From Ferruginibacter sp. (GTDB taxonomy: Bacteria > Bacteroidota > Bacteroidia > Chitinophagales > Chitinophagaceae): a DNA stretch of 64,000 nucleotides. Positions 54,201 to 62,848 of the stretch are shown here, piece by piece; position 1 is the first letter of the stretch; each line of letters begins with the position of its first letter. The notes below the pieces were generated by a model. It ran no database searches and was not told the DNA's origin. It saw only the letters and a program-made list of their open reading frames with translations. The stretch is taken from assembly GCA_019638575.1 (NCBI GenBank), contig JAHBTN010000005.1, forward strand, positions 1 through 64,000, written 5' to 3'. A program made the position numbers and the translations under genes.

Positions 54201-54389
54201 GTTGCCTGCTTTGCTGGCCAGGTTATAAATAACCATCACTTCCTGTAGCGCCGATTTTGTAAGGCCTTTTTTCTCAAGCGCTTCTACTTTTTTCCAGTTA
54301 GCGCTGTAATCGTTGTTTGTTTGTGCCATGCTGATGAATGATAAGCCTGTTATGAAAACCAATAACAGGGATATTTTTTTTAAAAACAT
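48294..54389 (-). CDS. Alpha-2-macroglobulin family protein (very large, thioester-containing)
   Basis: 2031 aa from ATG at 54389 (a second ATG at 54395 is possible); the longer frame to 54527 precedes the signal peptide. A signal peptide (about 1-23, ending Ser-Met-Ala-Gln) is followed by helical/TPR-like sequence to about 350 and several macroglobulin (MG) beta domains. The thioester motif Cys-Ala-Glu-Gln is at 1481-1484, then the alpha-helical thioester domain (about 1500-1800) and a C-terminal receptor-like domain. Bacterial A2Ms are thought to trap foreign proteases in the periplasm and often partner PbpC, whose gene is 8.5 kb away on the same strand. Around residue 1195 a stretch, Ala-Leu-Ser-Gly-Lys-Val-Ala-Gly-Val, looks like a SusC plug motif. 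The 3' end abuts a heptamer array. Confidence 0.93.
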   Translation of the reverse strand: MFLKKISLLLVFITGLSFISMAQTNNDYSANWKKVEALEKKGLTKSALQEVMVIYNLASKAGNDAQQIKACMYQVKYRNMVEEDSRENNIFFIDTLIEKSKSPAKNILQSMQAQMFWLYLQNNRWKFNDRTQLAEEKSNDITTWSINKLYQTISKLYIASLQNDAVLKNTKLEGLDAIIIKGENTRQLRPTLYDFLAFRALDFFKTDESDLTKPAYQFKVDNEKAFANAGEFINTSFITKDTASLQHKALLLFGDILKFHIKDANPDALIDADLARLNFVNSVSVSAQKEKLYEAALLDIEKQYPGNPAIAQAMYLRGNIYLNRGSEYDPFTKTANQYEIKRAKELFEQVYAKFPKSEGGINAKNELMQIAIPSLNLQTEKVNQPNQPFRTLVKYKNIQTLYLRVIKTSREDLKKYERIDYNQKWKAFTGLKPVKSWSINLPNLQDYQQHAAEIKIDGLEKGMYMILASIDANFSLSKNIIAKQVTYISNISYIHTNNDDYYVLDRDNGQPLANAQVQIWESVYDYNSYRYVDKKMEKYSTDKNGYFKISKPGESRNYLLHVIYGSDELFLDDNIYSYNYNSYEPVFKPRTFLFTDRSIYRPGQTMYFKGIVISTPKDVIKSAVLPNFKTKLILKDANGQKSAELNVTTNEYGSYNGSFRLPEGVMNGEFSLYDSITNAYISFSVEEYKRPKFYTEIQKPKGTYRVNDSIEVTGTAKAYAGNNIDGAKVSYRVVRKVQYPIWWGWGYYRYWPSGNSDEMEITNGSTQTDANGEFKIKFKAIPDETADKKGQPTFYYEVSADITDINGETRSGSTSVAVAYHALQLDINMPETMPADSLKTLHISSTNLNGIFDKAEVNVSITKLKSPTKIFRSRYWDMPDQFTMSKQEYESLFPYDVYKDEDLKVNWPLANKVLDIKDTTSENSTFNFKPVNFTAGWYKIVATTKDKYGELVKDEQYIHLTDTRANEINYVAVDVDMIKGNAQPGEQISYGIKTGFEKIWLIHTLSKMDKPVDFSFATITNTQPVSFAYNVNEQDRGGMAMSYAFVQHNRVYSGNQSFEIPWSNKELNISFKTFRDKLLPGAKEKWTLQITGNKGEKVAAELLAGMYDASLDQFKPHSWQRPYIWPGLYGSVSWSANGFTDINSEEYNKTDYDYLPQKNKSYDRLLGFDNYYYSRYRLGESMAAAPSPMASEGAADEMVVRKALSGKVAGVKVKKDEEIMFDSLGINMESKSTSVAEKNTGNTNVQIRKNFNETAFFFPELKTDADGNVEFSFTMPEALTKWKLMTLAHTKDVASGYTEKTVVTQKPLMVQPNAPRFMREGDNMEFSAKIVNLSDKELTGVATLELLDAATNKPVDGWFKNVFPNQYFTVAAGQSQAVKFPMEIPFNFNSAMSYRIVAKAGDHSDGEEMAIPILTNRMLVTESLPINLRNQTTKTFRFDKLLNSGSSTTISNHAVTVEYTSNPIWYAVQALPYLMEYPYECAEQTFNRYYANTLASYITKASPKIKAVFEKWKNVDTAALLSNLQKNEELKSVLLQETPWVLDAQNENQQKKNIALLFDMLRMSKEQQNAFNKLKEMQSSNGGFVWFKGGADDRYMTQYIATGIGHLRKLNALTGDHYQDIKTIIDKAIPYLDKKIKEDYDNLIRYKVKLNQNNLSSFQIQYLYMRSFFSEYKVAAASKTAYDYYFGQAKKYWLSNSKYMQAMIALALHRSNDAVTPKAIIKSLKENAINKEEMGMYWKEWTTGGYYWYQAPIESQAMMIEAFTDIDKDINTIDDLKTWLLKQKQTQNWKTTKATAEACYALLLGGSNWLAEEKEVTIQLGNTIIKSNDDATEAGTGYFKKTIDAQKVNPQMGNISVSISNSTKEKNSSSTSWGSVYWQYFEDLDKITPSATPLRLVKKLFIEKNSDKGPVLVVLEDGAQLKVGDKVKVRIELKVDRDMEYVHMKDMRAACMEPVNVISEYKYQGGLGYYESTKDASTNFFFGWLNRGSYVFEYAMFVTHAGNFSNGITSIQCMYAPKFTSHSEGIRVNVE

Positions 54390-54527
54390 AATCATCTGTT
54401 TATACCGTTTATACTGTTTTACTGTCTTAAAATTTAAAACCCGGTATCTATTACAAGATACAATTTGTTGACCAGCCATTAAAGTGCCAACAAAAATTAA
54501 TAATCTATTCTTAGATGGAATTGCCAC

Positions 54528-54680
54528 TTAATTTGCATAAACCTAACTAATAAAATTCCATTAACATTTGATTAATTAGCATTTTTAAACCAATGGCATG
54601 TAAATTGGTTTAATTGAATAAGACAGTTTGAAAACATGGCAATTGTAATTTCAAATTTGTTACATGGCTATACTTTTAAG
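54528..54680 (+). other. Possible small transcript region before an orphan terminator
   Basis: No gene is recognisable between the macroglobulin gene and the plus-strand terminator at 54681. A hairpin (TAAACCAAT 54586-54594, ATTGGTTTA 54604-54612) lies inside. A plus-strand terminator without an upstream plus-strand gene suggests a small RNA. No promoter was identified. Confidence 0.3.
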
Positions 54681-54705
54681 CCGGAGCTTTTGCTCCGGTT
54701 TTTTT
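54681..54705 (+). terminator. Orphan plus-strand terminator
   Basis: CCGGAGC (54681-54687), loop TTTT, GCTCCGG (54692-54698), then seven T. The other strand has no T-run, so it works for plus transcripts only. Confidence 0.8.
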
Positions 54706-54734
54706 ATGCATAGGCTCATATTTTTATTAGGTAA

Positions 54735-54761
54735 AATAAAAAACCGGCGTAAGCGCCGGTT
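54735..54761 (-). terminator. Terminator of sucD
   Basis: Minus strand: AACCGGCG pairs with CGCCGGTT around a 4-nt loop (54742-54761), followed by TTTTATTTTA. Confidence 0.85.
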
Positions 54762-54792
54762 ACATACAATTAAAAATAATTTTTTAATGGTT

Positions 54793-55668
54793 TTATTTCT
54801 TCAGCACATTTGCCATGGTGATGCCTATATCGGCGGGGCTTGCCACCACATGAATACCGCACTCGGCCATTATCTTCATTTTAGCTGCAGCCGTATCATC
54901 GGCGCCGCCAACAATAGCGCCGGCATGGCCCATACGGCGGCCCGGAGGCGCTGTTTGCCCGGCAATAAAACCTACCACCGGTTTTTTGTTATTTATAGAT
55001 TTAATATAGTTGGCCGCTTCTGCTTCCATACCGCCTCCAATTTCACCAATCATTACAATCGCATCTGTTTCGCTGTCGTTCATAAATAATTCAACCGCTT
55101 CTTTGGTAGTGGTGCCAATGATGGGATCGCCGCCAATACCAATAGCAGTAGAAATGCCAAGCCCGGCTTTTGCAACCTGGTCGGCAGCTTCGTAGGTTAG
55201 TGTTCCCGATTTTGAAACAATGCCAACCCTTCCTTTCTTAAAAATAAATCCGGGCATGATACCCACTTTACATTCATCGGCAGTAATTACGCCGGGGCAA
55301 TTGGGGCCAACAAGCCTTGTATTTTTATTCTGTAAATATCTTTTTACTTTCACCATATCCTGCACCGGTATGCCTTCGGTAATACAAACCACTAAAGCAA
55401 TACCAGCATCTGCAGCTTCCATAATGGCATCTGCAGCAAAAGCCGGTGGTACAAAAATGATACTTACATTGGCGCCGGTAGTTTTAACGGCATCAACTAC
55501 TGTATTAAAAACAGGTTTATCTAAATGCGTACTGCCTCCTTTGCCGGGTGTAACGCCACCAACTACATTAGTGCCATATTCAATCATTTGAGTAGCATGA
55601 AAAGTACCTTCGGTACCTGTAAAACCCTGTACAATAATTTTAGAATCTTTATTAACTAATACTGACAT
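54793..55668 (-). CDS. sucD: Succinate-CoA ligase (ADP-forming) subunit alpha
   Basis: 291 aa from ATG at 55668 (family start [18 protein letters not shown]). It has the CoA-binding [16 protein letters not shown] segment, the phosphohistidine region [20 protein letters not shown] with the active-site His in Gly-His-Ala, and [11 protein letters not shown] cycle enzyme forming succinate and ATP from succinyl-CoA. The beta subunit gene sucC is not adjacent, which is usual in many Bacteroidota. A TATCTTTG -7 element lies at 55699-55706. Confidence 0.96.
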   Translation of the reverse strand: MSVLVNKDSKIIVQGFTGTEGTFHATQMIEYGTNVVGGVTPGKGGSTHLDKPVFNTVVDAVKTTGANVSIIFVPPAFAADAIMEAADAGIALVVCITEGIPVQDMVKVKRYLQNKNTRLVGPNCPGVITADECKVGIMPGFIFKKGRVGIVSKSGTLTYEAADQVAKAGLGISTAIGIGGDPIIGTTTKEAVELFMNDSETDAIVMIGEIGGGMEAEAANYIKSINNKKPVVGFIAGQTAPPGRRMGHAGAIVGGADDTAAAKMKIMAECGIHVVASPADIGITMANVLKK

Positions 55669-55698
55669 GTTGATAAATCTGTAATTTTTTAATTGCTG

Positions 55699-55706
55699 CA
55701 AAGATA
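55699..55706 (-). promoter_or_regulatory. -7 element of sucD
   Basis: Minus-strand TATCTTTG, an exact TAnnTTTG match, 30 nt before the start codon. No clear -33 seen. Confidence 0.5.
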
Positions 55707-55833
55707 AGGGAGATGCGGTTATTGTTAGGGAGGATTTTTGGTTGCCGGTATTTGTTCCCTGGTGTGGCTTTTGTGGCGACGCTCCGTTGAAAATTTGTGC
55801 AGGGCCGTGGCTTTTATCAAAGCGGATGTTTTA

Positions 55834-56658
55834 TCACACTAATTTATCGCCATTCAGCAATTCATTCATATCCCTGTTATCGTCAATTTTGCCTTTGGCT
55901 TCAAGCATACGCATATCTTTTGCATCCTGTAAAAACTCGCTGGCAAAAATAAAACCATTAAGCCTTTCGTTTTTTGAAAAGATGATGTCTTTTTTATTGC
56001 CCGACCATTCTTTTTTTCCTTTGTACAGGTACAGGATGTTTTCTCCAATTTCCATCACGCTGTTCATATCGTGGGTATTGATAACGGTGGTCATGTTAAA
56101 TTCACGGGTGATATCCAGGATAAGTTTATCAATCACCATTGAAGTTTGTGGATCGAGGCCGGAGTTGGGTTCATCGCAAAACAAAAACTTTGGGTTAAGC
56201 ACAATAGCACGTGCAATGCCCACCCTTTTTTTCATACCACCACTAAGTTCGGCCGGAAATTTTTTGTTGATGCCTACAAGGTTTACCCTTTCTAATACTT
56301 CATTTACCTGTTTTAGTTTTTCGGCAAAAGGTTTGTTGGTAAACATATCGATGGGGAACATAATGTTTTGCTCCACCGTCATGCTATCAAACAATGCAGA
56401 GCCCTGGAACAGCATGCCAATCTGCTGTCGCAGTTCTTTTCTCTGTTCAATTCCCATATCGGTAAAGCTCACACCGTCATAGATGATTTCGCCTTCATCC
56501 GGTTCAAACAAACCCACCAGGCATTTTTGCATTACGGTTTTACCGCTTCCGCTTTGCCCTATGATGAGGTTGCATTTGCCAGTTTCCATTATATGGCTTA
56601 CATCTTCCAGTACAACTTTTTCGCCAAAGCTCTTGCGTATGTGGTTAAATTCAATCAT
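55834..56658 (-). CDS. ABC transporter ATP-binding protein (MlaF-like)
   Basis: 274 aa from ATG at 56658 (family start MIEFNHIRKSFGEKVVLEDVS). Walker A IGQSGSGKT at about 34-42, signature LSGGMKKRVGIARA at about 144-157, Walker B FLFCDEPNSGLDP and H-loop NTHDM are intact. It pairs with the MlaE-like permease gene that starts upstream, 26 nt away. The complex moves phospholipid between membranes; no MCE-domain (MlaD) gene is in view. Confidence 0.9.
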   Translation of the reverse strand: MIEFNHIRKSFGEKVVLEDVSHIMETGKCNLIIGQSGSGKTVMQKCLVGLFEPDEGEIIYDGVSFTDMGIEQRKELRQQIGMLFQGSALFDSMTVEQNIMFPIDMFTNKPFAEKLKQVNEVLERVNLVGINKKFPAELSGGMKKRVGIARAIVLNPKFLFCDEPNSGLDPQTSMVIDKLILDITREFNMTTVINTHDMNSVMEIGENILYLYKGKKEWSGNKKDIIFSKNERLNGFIFASEFLQDAKDMRMLEAKGKIDDNRDMNELLNGDKLV

Positions 56659-56683
56659 TATAAAATAACAAGGGTAGTAAAAA

Positions 56684-57433
56684 TTATCCTGCTTTATCAA
56701 GTAATAGTGCAGCCAGCACATAATCTGCAAATAATATCATGATGCAACTAATAACAACGCTTTTTGTACTGCTTCTTCCAATTTCCAAAGCGCCGCCTTT
56801 TACATAGTAACCATAATAAGATGGTATGGTGCTGATGATAAAGGCAAAGGTGTAAGCTTTTATCAGCGCAAAAAATACATTGTAAGGAACAAAATTCATC
56901 AGCAGGCCCATATCATAGGTATCGGGCGATATAATGCCTGTTGCAGTGCCCGCCAGCCTTCCGCCCCAAATACCCAGCACCATCGAAAGTATCACCAGCA
57001 AAGGAATAGTTATAAGGCAGGCAATAATTTTTGGCATTATCAGGTACGACTTGGTGTTGATACCCATAATTTCCAATGCATCTATTTGTTCACTCACACG
57101 CATGTTGCCCAGTTCACTGGCAATTTTACTGCCAATAACACCTGCCAGTACAATACAAACCACGGTGGGTGCAAATTCCAGTATCACTGTATCCCGTACA
57201 ATTTGTGCAATAGTGGTAGATGGAATTAAAGGGCTTACTAACTGGTAAGAAGTTTGTACAGCGCTTACCGCTCCCATAAATATAGAAATGATAATAACAA
57301 TTCCCAGCGAGCCAATACCTATTTCAACACACTGGTGCATGAGTTCTTTCCAGTACATACGCATGTTTTCGGGCCTGGTAAACATACCTTTCAACATGAT
57401 TAAATACCGGCCAAAATGGTTGAAAAAAAGCAT
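56684..57433 (-). CDS. MlaE-like phospholipid ABC permease
   Basis: 249 aa. About five to six membrane helices and the MlaE hallmark block Phe-Ala-Pro-Thr-Val-Val...GSKIASELGNMRVSEQIDALEIMGI (about 116-155), the coupling segment that contacts MlaF. First gene of the two-gene Mla unit. Confidence 0.92.
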   Translation of the reverse strand: MLFFNHFGRYLIMLKGMFTRPENMRMYWKELMHQCVEIGIGSLGIVIIISIFMGAVSAVQTSYQLVSPLIPSTTIAQIVRDTVILEFAPTVVCIVLAGVIGSKIASELGNMRVSEQIDALEIMGINTKSYLIMPKIIACLITIPLLVILSMVLGIWGGRLAGTATGIISPDTYDMGLLMNFVPYNVFFALIKAYTFAFIISTIPSYYGYYVKGGALEIGRSSTKSVVISCIMILFADYVLAALLLDKAG

Positions 57434-57537
57434 TTATTAATTCTTCTTGTTGAGTGTTTTCGGTTGTACGAATATATGCTATTTTAGATTGATGAAGCGG
57501 TTGTATATATAACATCAATCACCATTCAATAAATTTT

Positions 57538-59883
57538 TTAATCTTCCGATTGAATTTTTTTCCGTTTCCACCATTTACTTTTTCTTACCACTTCTTTTGT
57601 ATCTGTCTTGCATTTTGTTTGTGCATCTACCACTGCAATTAGCACCATGTTAAAGATTGAGCGGATAGAACTGCCTAATTGCAATACATGTACAGGTTTA
57701 TTTAAACCTAATAATATGGGGCCGATGGAATCGGTGCCACCAACTTCCTGTAGTAAATTGTATGCAATATTACCTGCTGCCAGGTTGGGGAAGATGAGAA
57801 CATTTACTTCGCCATCTAACAGTTCGGTAAACGGATAGTTCTCTTTTAATATTTCTTTGTTGAATGCCAGTATGCCCTGCACATCGCCATCACAAATAAG
57901 TGTAGGCGCTTTTTCTTTCACTATCTCTCTTGCCCTGCGTACCAGGTTTGCTTCCGGCGAATCGCTGCTGCCGAAATTAGAATATGACAACATGGCGATT
58001 CGTGGCTTTATATTAAATAACCTTACTTCTTTGGCAACAAGTAATGTTATTTCTGCAAGTTCTTCGGCTGTAGGGTTAAAGTTTACCGTGGTATCGGCCA
58101 AAAATAAAGGGCCTCTTTTGGTAAACATGATATACATACCTGCAATTTTTTTAACACCCGGTTCGGTACCAATAATCTGCAATGCAGGCCTGATGGTATC
58201 GGGGTAATTGCGGCTTAGCCCGCTAATCATACAATCGGCCTCACCGTTTTCGATAAGCATGCAACCAAAATGGTTGCGTTCTTTCATGGCTTTTTGGCTT
58301 TCGTATTTATTTACGCCCTTGCGGTGTCTCTTAGCAAAAAACATTTCGCCATATTTTTTTCGAAGGTCTTCATACTGATCTTCGGCAGGGTTAATGATGG
58401 GCATTCCATCAAGGTTAATACCATTGTCTTCTGCAATCTTCTTAATCCTTTCTTCTTTACCCAATAATATCGGGTAAGCCACACCTTCTTCAATTGCAAG
58501 TTGTGCTACTTTTAATATTTTAATATTCTCTGCATCGGCAAAAACAATCCGTTTTGGATCTTTGCGGGCTTTAGTGCTTATAATACGGCTAAGTTGGTTA
58601 TCTAATCCCAGGCGGTTTTGTAAAGTTTCTATATATCCATCCCAATCTGTAATTGGTTTTTTTGCCACACCGCTTTCCATAGCAGCTTTAGCAACTGCCG
58701 GCGCCACTGTTGATAAAAGGCGTGGGTCTAATGGTTTTGGAATAATGTACGACGGCCCAAACAGGATTGTTTTTTCGTTGTAGGCAAGGTTTACAATATC
58801 GGGTACAGGCGCTTTGGCAAGTTCGGCCAAAGCTTTTACTGCAGCCAGTTTCATAGCTTCGTTGATGGCAGTGGCCTGTACATCCAACGCTCCACGAAAA
58901 ATATACGGGAAACCAAGTACATTATTCACCTGGTTGGGATAATCGCTGCGGCCGGTAGCCATAATAATATCTTTACGGGCAGCTACAGCTACATCATAAT
59001 TTATTTCTGCTTCGGGATTGGCCATTGCGAATACGATTGGATTTTTTGCCATGCTCTTAACCATTTCAGGCGTTACGGTATTGCCGGCGCTTAAACCTAT
59101 AAATACATCAGCATCTTTAAATGCTTTTGCCAAATCGTAATCTTTATATTTAGCATCCACACAAAAATCTTTTTTCATCTCTTCTACATCTTCCCTGCCT
59201 TTGTATAAAACACCTTTGCGGTCAAACACGATAAAATTACTGTGTTTGGCTCCCAGCGATTCGTACAGTTTTATGCATGCCATTGCCGCAGCGCCTGCAC
59301 CATTAACCACAAATTTTACTTTATCAATTTTCTTTTTTTGAAGAGTGAGTGCATTTAATAATGCCGCTGCACTAATGATAGCTGTGCCGTGCTGATCATC
59401 ATGCATGATAGGAATCTTGCAGCGTTTTTTCAGTTCCTGTTCAATATAAAAACATTCAGGCGCTTTTATATCTTCGAGGTTGATGCCTCCAAATGTTGGC
59501 TCCAGTGCCTGTACTATCTGTATAAATTTTTCGGGGTCGGTTTCGTTTATTTCAATATCAAACACATCTATATCTGCAAATATTTTAAACAACACTCCTT
59601 TACCTTCCATTACTGGTTTGCCGGCTTCGGGGCCAATATTGCCCAGTCCTAAAACTGCAGTGCCATTACTTATTACGCCAACAAGGTTACCCTTTGCGGT
59701 GTATTTATAAACATTTTCAGTATTTGCAGCAATTTCTAAACATGGCTCGGCCACACCGGGCGAATATGCCAATGAAAGGTCTCTTTGTGTTTTAGCTTCT
59801 TTAGTTGGTATTACTTCTATCTTACCGGGGCGGCCTTTTGAATGGTAGTCTAAAGCTTCCTGTTTACGTAGGTCTTTTGCCAT
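57538..59883 (-). CDS. maeB: NADP-dependent malic enzyme with phosphotransacetylase-like C-terminal domain
   Basis: 781 aa. The malic enzyme part (1-430) has [25 protein letters not shown] and the Rossmann segment [15 protein letters not shown] (about 191-205). The C-terminal part (about 440-760) is homologous to phosphate acetyltransferase and in this family is regulatory (acetyl-CoA sensing) and structural. Oxidative decarboxylation of malate to pyruvate provides NADPH. The two-domain length matches MaeB. Confidence 0.96.
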   Translation of the reverse strand: MAKDLRKQEALDYHSKGRPGKIEVIPTKEAKTQRDLSLAYSPGVAEPCLEIAANTENVYKYTAKGNLVGVISNGTAVLGLGNIGPEAGKPVMEGKGVLFKIFADIDVFDIEINETDPEKFIQIVQALEPTFGGINLEDIKAPECFYIEQELKKRCKIPIMHDDQHGTAIISAAALLNALTLQKKKIDKVKFVVNGAGAAAMACIKLYESLGAKHSNFIVFDRKGVLYKGREDVEEMKKDFCVDAKYKDYDLAKAFKDADVFIGLSAGNTVTPEMVKSMAKNPIVFAMANPEAEINYDVAVAARKDIIMATGRSDYPNQVNNVLGFPYIFRGALDVQATAINEAMKLAAVKALAELAKAPVPDIVNLAYNEKTILFGPSYIIPKPLDPRLLSTVAPAVAKAAMESGVAKKPITDWDGYIETLQNRLGLDNQLSRIISTKARKDPKRIVFADAENIKILKVAQLAIEEGVAYPILLGKEERIKKIAEDNGINLDGMPIINPAEDQYEDLRKKYGEMFFAKRHRKGVNKYESQKAMKERNHFGCMLIENGEADCMISGLSRNYPDTIRPALQIIGTEPGVKKIAGMYIMFTKRGPLFLADTTVNFNPTAEELAEITLLVAKEVRLFNIKPRIAMLSYSNFGSSDSPEANLVRRAREIVKEKAPTLICDGDVQGILAFNKEILKENYPFTELLDGEVNVLIFPNLAAGNIAYNLLQEVGGTDSIGPILLGLNKPVHVLQLGSSIRSIFNMVLIAVVDAQTKCKTDTKEVVRKSKWWKRKKIQSED

Positions 59884-59994
59884 AAGTTATTGTATATTTA
59901 ATATGCACAATTTGCTTATTGTAGCATATCTGTTATTGGTTTTTTTACCAGGGAAGTGCAAATTACATAAATAAGGGGATAGTGTATATCGGTA

Positions 59995-60480
59995 TCAGGC
60001 AGATTTTACTTTAAAGCTCCAGGTAACTGTAAATTCAGCTATCATTTCACCGGCTTCATTTTTTCCATAAGTGTTTGCCGTTATTGTTTTTCCCTCGCCG
60101 GATTTTACCGCTTCTTCAATTGTTTGTTTAATCAATTGCCCGTCTGTACAGGTAAAAATTGTTATGCCGGTAGCTTTTTTTAAAAAGCGGCCTTCGATAT
60201 TTGAAACCAGCATGCTTATAGCTGGCGAGCGCTTATATATATGTGCAAGGGCCAGCACACCTGTACTCATTTCGGCGGCCATGCTAAGGCAGGCAAAATA
60301 AGTACTCTTAAAAGGATTTTTGCTAAACCATTTAAAGGGAACTTTTACCCGGCATTGGTTTTCATCGGCGTAAACAACTCTTACACCCGAAAAAAATGCA
60401 CTTGGTAAATTTAATAATAAATAGATACTGAATTTAAATGGATGCTGTATGGTTTTTAAAAACCGGCCCGGGTTGCTCAT
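59995..60480 (-). CDS. DUF4442 hotdog-fold protein (thioesterase-like)
   Basis: 161 aa. The family pattern is a helix (about 1-30), PFKWFSKNPFKSTYFACLSMAAEMSTGVLAL, the hotdog central helix, then beta strands with EGRFLKKATG and a C-terminal VTWSFK strand. It resembles acyl-CoA thioesterases but lacks an assigned substrate. Transcribed alone. Confidence 0.8.
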   Translation of the reverse strand: MSNPGRFLKTIQHPFKFSIYLLLNLPSAFFSGVRVVYADENQCRVKVPFKWFSKNPFKSTYFACLSMAAEMSTGVLALAHIYKRSPAISMLVSNIEGRFLKKATGITIFTCTDGQLIKQTIEEAVKSGEGKTITANTYGKNEAGEMIAEFTVTWSFKVKSA

Positions 60481-60556
60481 ACCTTGGAATTTTAAATTTC
60501 ATGATGGAGATTTTCTATTCCTGTGCTATCACTTAACTTTAAACTGTACTCAAAAA

Positions 60557-61048
60557 TCAATCGCCATACATTTTTGGGTTTAATGCGTTGGGGCTCCACA
60601 TCTCCAGGAAGGCCTGCACTTTTTCCCTGTTATAACTTTTTCCTCCATCCTCCAGGTATTCGCTGTTTTGAGTATGTATGCGTTGGCCTTTTTCATTTAA
60701 GATGATGAACACGGGGAATCCGAACCGTTGGGGATAGCCATATTTTTCAAATATCTTTTTGTTTTGGTTTTCTTTACTCCAGTTTAAATGGTACCAAACA
60801 AATCCTGCGTTGATGACCGAATCAATTTTTGGATCAGCTTTGCAAAACCTTGCAAATTCAATACACCATTTGCACCAGTTACCGCCACCTTGTAATAAAA
60901 CAAACTTATGTTGTGCTTTGGCTATTTTTATAGCTGCTGCAATATCTTTTTCGGCATCGGCATTGGGATTGTATAATTTGTTTTCGGCATTTTGTGCAAA
61001 ACAAACCGTACCCCACAGGCATAGGCCTATTATCATTATTTTTTTCAT
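60557..61048 (-). CDS. Secreted thioredoxin-family protein
   Basis: 163 aa. A signal peptide (about 1-19, ending Val-Cys-Phe-Ala-Gln) precedes a thioredoxin fold with the redox motif Gly-Asn-Trp-Cys-Lys-Trp-Cys (about 56-62) and a cis-Pro loop Gly-Phe-Pro-Val-Phe. The DsbD-gamma/DUF255-like variety is likely. It starts 9 nt after the stop of the C1 peptidase gene upstream in transcription, so the two are cotranscribed and the thioredoxin may handle the protease's cysteine. Confidence 0.85.
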   Translation of the reverse strand: MKKIMIIGLCLWGTVCFAQNAENKLYNPNADAEKDIAAAIKIAKAQHKFVLLQGGGNWCKWCIEFARFCKADPKIDSVINAGFVWYHLNWSKENQNKKIFEKYGYPQRFGFPVFIILNEKGQRIHTQNSEYLEDGGKSYNREKVQAFLEMWSPNALNPKMYGD

Positions 61049-61057
61049 GGGATGATT

Positions 61058-62635
61058 TTACTTGTTTACTTCCACCACGCAAAGCACAGCATTTTGCTGT
61101 GGGCTATTGGCTTTAAAATTTATTGTGCCACCGGCGCCTGCCGAAAAACTTACACCTGCCACCGCATTTTGTTTTAAAGCATCGGCCACTTTTGCTTCGT
61201 AATTTGCTGCAGTGCTTTTTGTAATGGCATTGTTTACAGCATACCAGTCGAGCGCCTGTTTTGTTACAACAATAGCAAACACATCTTTTTTACCAATATT
61301 ATCAGGCACCAGGCTTTTGCCCCGTGGAAACAAACGGTAACCCGTGATGCCGCAGTAAGGCGAGAAAGATGTTTTTGTTGCATCATCTTTGTTAGGATAA
61401 GGGAATAAAGTATAACTGCTTCCATCAGTCTCCTGTCCAAAAATATAAGTGTAACACTCGGTTGAATTTTTTATTTCCATCTTAAACTTTGTTCCGGGCG
61501 CCACGGTGCTTACGGTTTCAAAAATATTCCCCGACTTCACTTTTAAAGGGATGTATTGTTTGTTATCGTTTTTAACAAGGCCAATGGCAGCTTCAAAACT
61601 TACATTAACAGCAGCGCCACGCTTGGGCATGGGGTCAATGCCGTAGGCTTCCCGTACAAATTCTTTAAAATCGGCATAGCGCACCCATGCCACACCGTTA
61701 TTACCCCACTCGGGGCCCCAGCTATTCATAATCTGGAATGCCTGCTTGCGGTCGTCGTAACCTATCACACACATGGCATGCCCGCCAAATCCCATCTGGC
61801 TGCGGTCTGCATCGGTAGGCGTCCATAAATCTTTTCCCATCATATCCTGCATGAACGAGCCGCCAACCATCATGCCAATAACCACCGGTGCATCTTTGGC
61901 AAGGTGTTCTTTTACGGCTCTTACATTTATTCCCTGTACGCTTTCTCCATCGGTAAGCCTGGTAAAACCGTGCATAAGGTTTTGCGAAGCCTTGTTTTCA
62001 AGAACCGAGTTTGGCTGCCTGCTGCAATCCTGGTCGGTGTATGGAAAATCGGCATAAGACACTACACCTTTTTTTTGCATAAACTCCATGGCGTTTTGTA
62101 TATAGGCTCCCTGGCATCCATCTAAACCAATTTGGTTATACACAAATGCAGGACTGTATGCCGTACTGTTGCCGCTTTGCCCGGTTGATGCCGCTTCTAC
62201 AATTGTACGTGCAGCATATACACTGCTCCATGCAACGCAGGATCCTTGCTGCCCCTGGTTACGGCGGTCGGGTGCAAATTTTAATAATGATACCGCTTCA
62301 GGTAAAGGGTTTTTGCTGTTATCATCGGCAAGGCCTTCGTACACACTTGCTTTTTTAAACTGCTCGGGGCTAAAGTTATAGCCGCTCTGCGAAAAAAGGC
62401 TTTGTATAATATTGGAGCCCCCGCAGGAACTGTTCTTAAAAAATAAAAAATAAGCAGCAGCGCCAACAGCCAGCAGCAATAAAATTTTTTTCATGCCGCC
62501 GCCGCCCCTGAACAAGCCAAGCAGCAAGGGCAAAAAATTTAAAAGGCTTCCGCCACCGCCGCCTCGGCCACCCGATGTGTTACTGTCGTCAAAGTCCTGT
62601 TGATCCTGCGGATCATCTTCCATACGTATAGGCAT
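61058..62635 (-). CDS. Membrane-anchored C1 (papain-like) cysteine peptidase
   Basis: 525 aa. The N-terminus is acidic and Gly-rich (about 1-47), then a TM helix (about 49-66) and the catalytic domain. The catalytic set is complete: Cys133 in Gln-Gly-Ser-Cys-Val-Ala-Trp-Ser, His286 in Gly-Gly-His-Ala-Met and Asn304 in Met-Asn-Ser-Trp-Gly. Gln residues at 127-130 supply the oxyanion hole. The C-terminal 175 residues form a separate beta-rich domain of unknown role. No obvious propeptide is seen between the helix and the catalytic core beyond about 50 residues. Confidence 0.9.
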   Translation of the reverse strand: MPIRMEDDPQDQQDFDDSNTSGGRGGGGGSLLNFLPLLLGLFRGGGGMKKILLLLAVGAAAYFLFFKNSSCGGSNIIQSLFSQSGYNFSPEQFKKASVYEGLADDNSKNPLPEAVSLLKFAPDRRNQGQQGSCVAWSSVYAARTIVEAASTGQSGNSTAYSPAFVYNQIGLDGCQGAYIQNAMEFMQKKGVVSYADFPYTDQDCSRQPNSVLENKASQNLMHGFTRLTDGESVQGINVRAVKEHLAKDAPVVIGMMVGGSFMQDMMGKDLWTPTDADRSQMGFGGHAMCVIGYDDRKQAFQIMNSWGPEWGNNGVAWVRYADFKEFVREAYGIDPMPKRGAAVNVSFEAAIGLVKNDNKQYIPLKVKSGNIFETVSTVAPGTKFKMEIKNSTECYTYIFGQETDGSSYTLFPYPNKDDATKTSFSPYCGITGYRLFPRGKSLVPDNIGKKDVFAIVVTKQALDWYAVNNAITKSTAANYEAKVADALKQNAVAGVSFSAGAGGTINFKANSPQQNAVLCVVEVNK

Positions 62636-62848
62636 AATTAAAAACTTTAGGTTTAAAAGTAAGAAGTTTTTTATAAATAACTGCCCGGTTTTTATCTACC
62701 TATACGATTGGGCTGTAATTAATTCAACATGATGATTTTACTTTTTGGATATTTGATGCTGTATTTAAAATCAACTTTCTTTTATTAATCATAAATATTA
62801 AATAATAATTTCAATAACTATAAAATTTCGTTATTTAAAATTATAAGT
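62636..62848. other. 213-bp AT-rich gap between the C1 peptidase and pbpC
   Basis: No gene, terminator or repeat of note was seen; it contains only low-complexity AT-rich sequence. Confidence 0.5.

Noticed and set aside
54664-55089. 141-codon plus-strand ORF opposite sucD
   Set aside because: It runs through two terminator hairpins and is antisense to a well-conserved gene.
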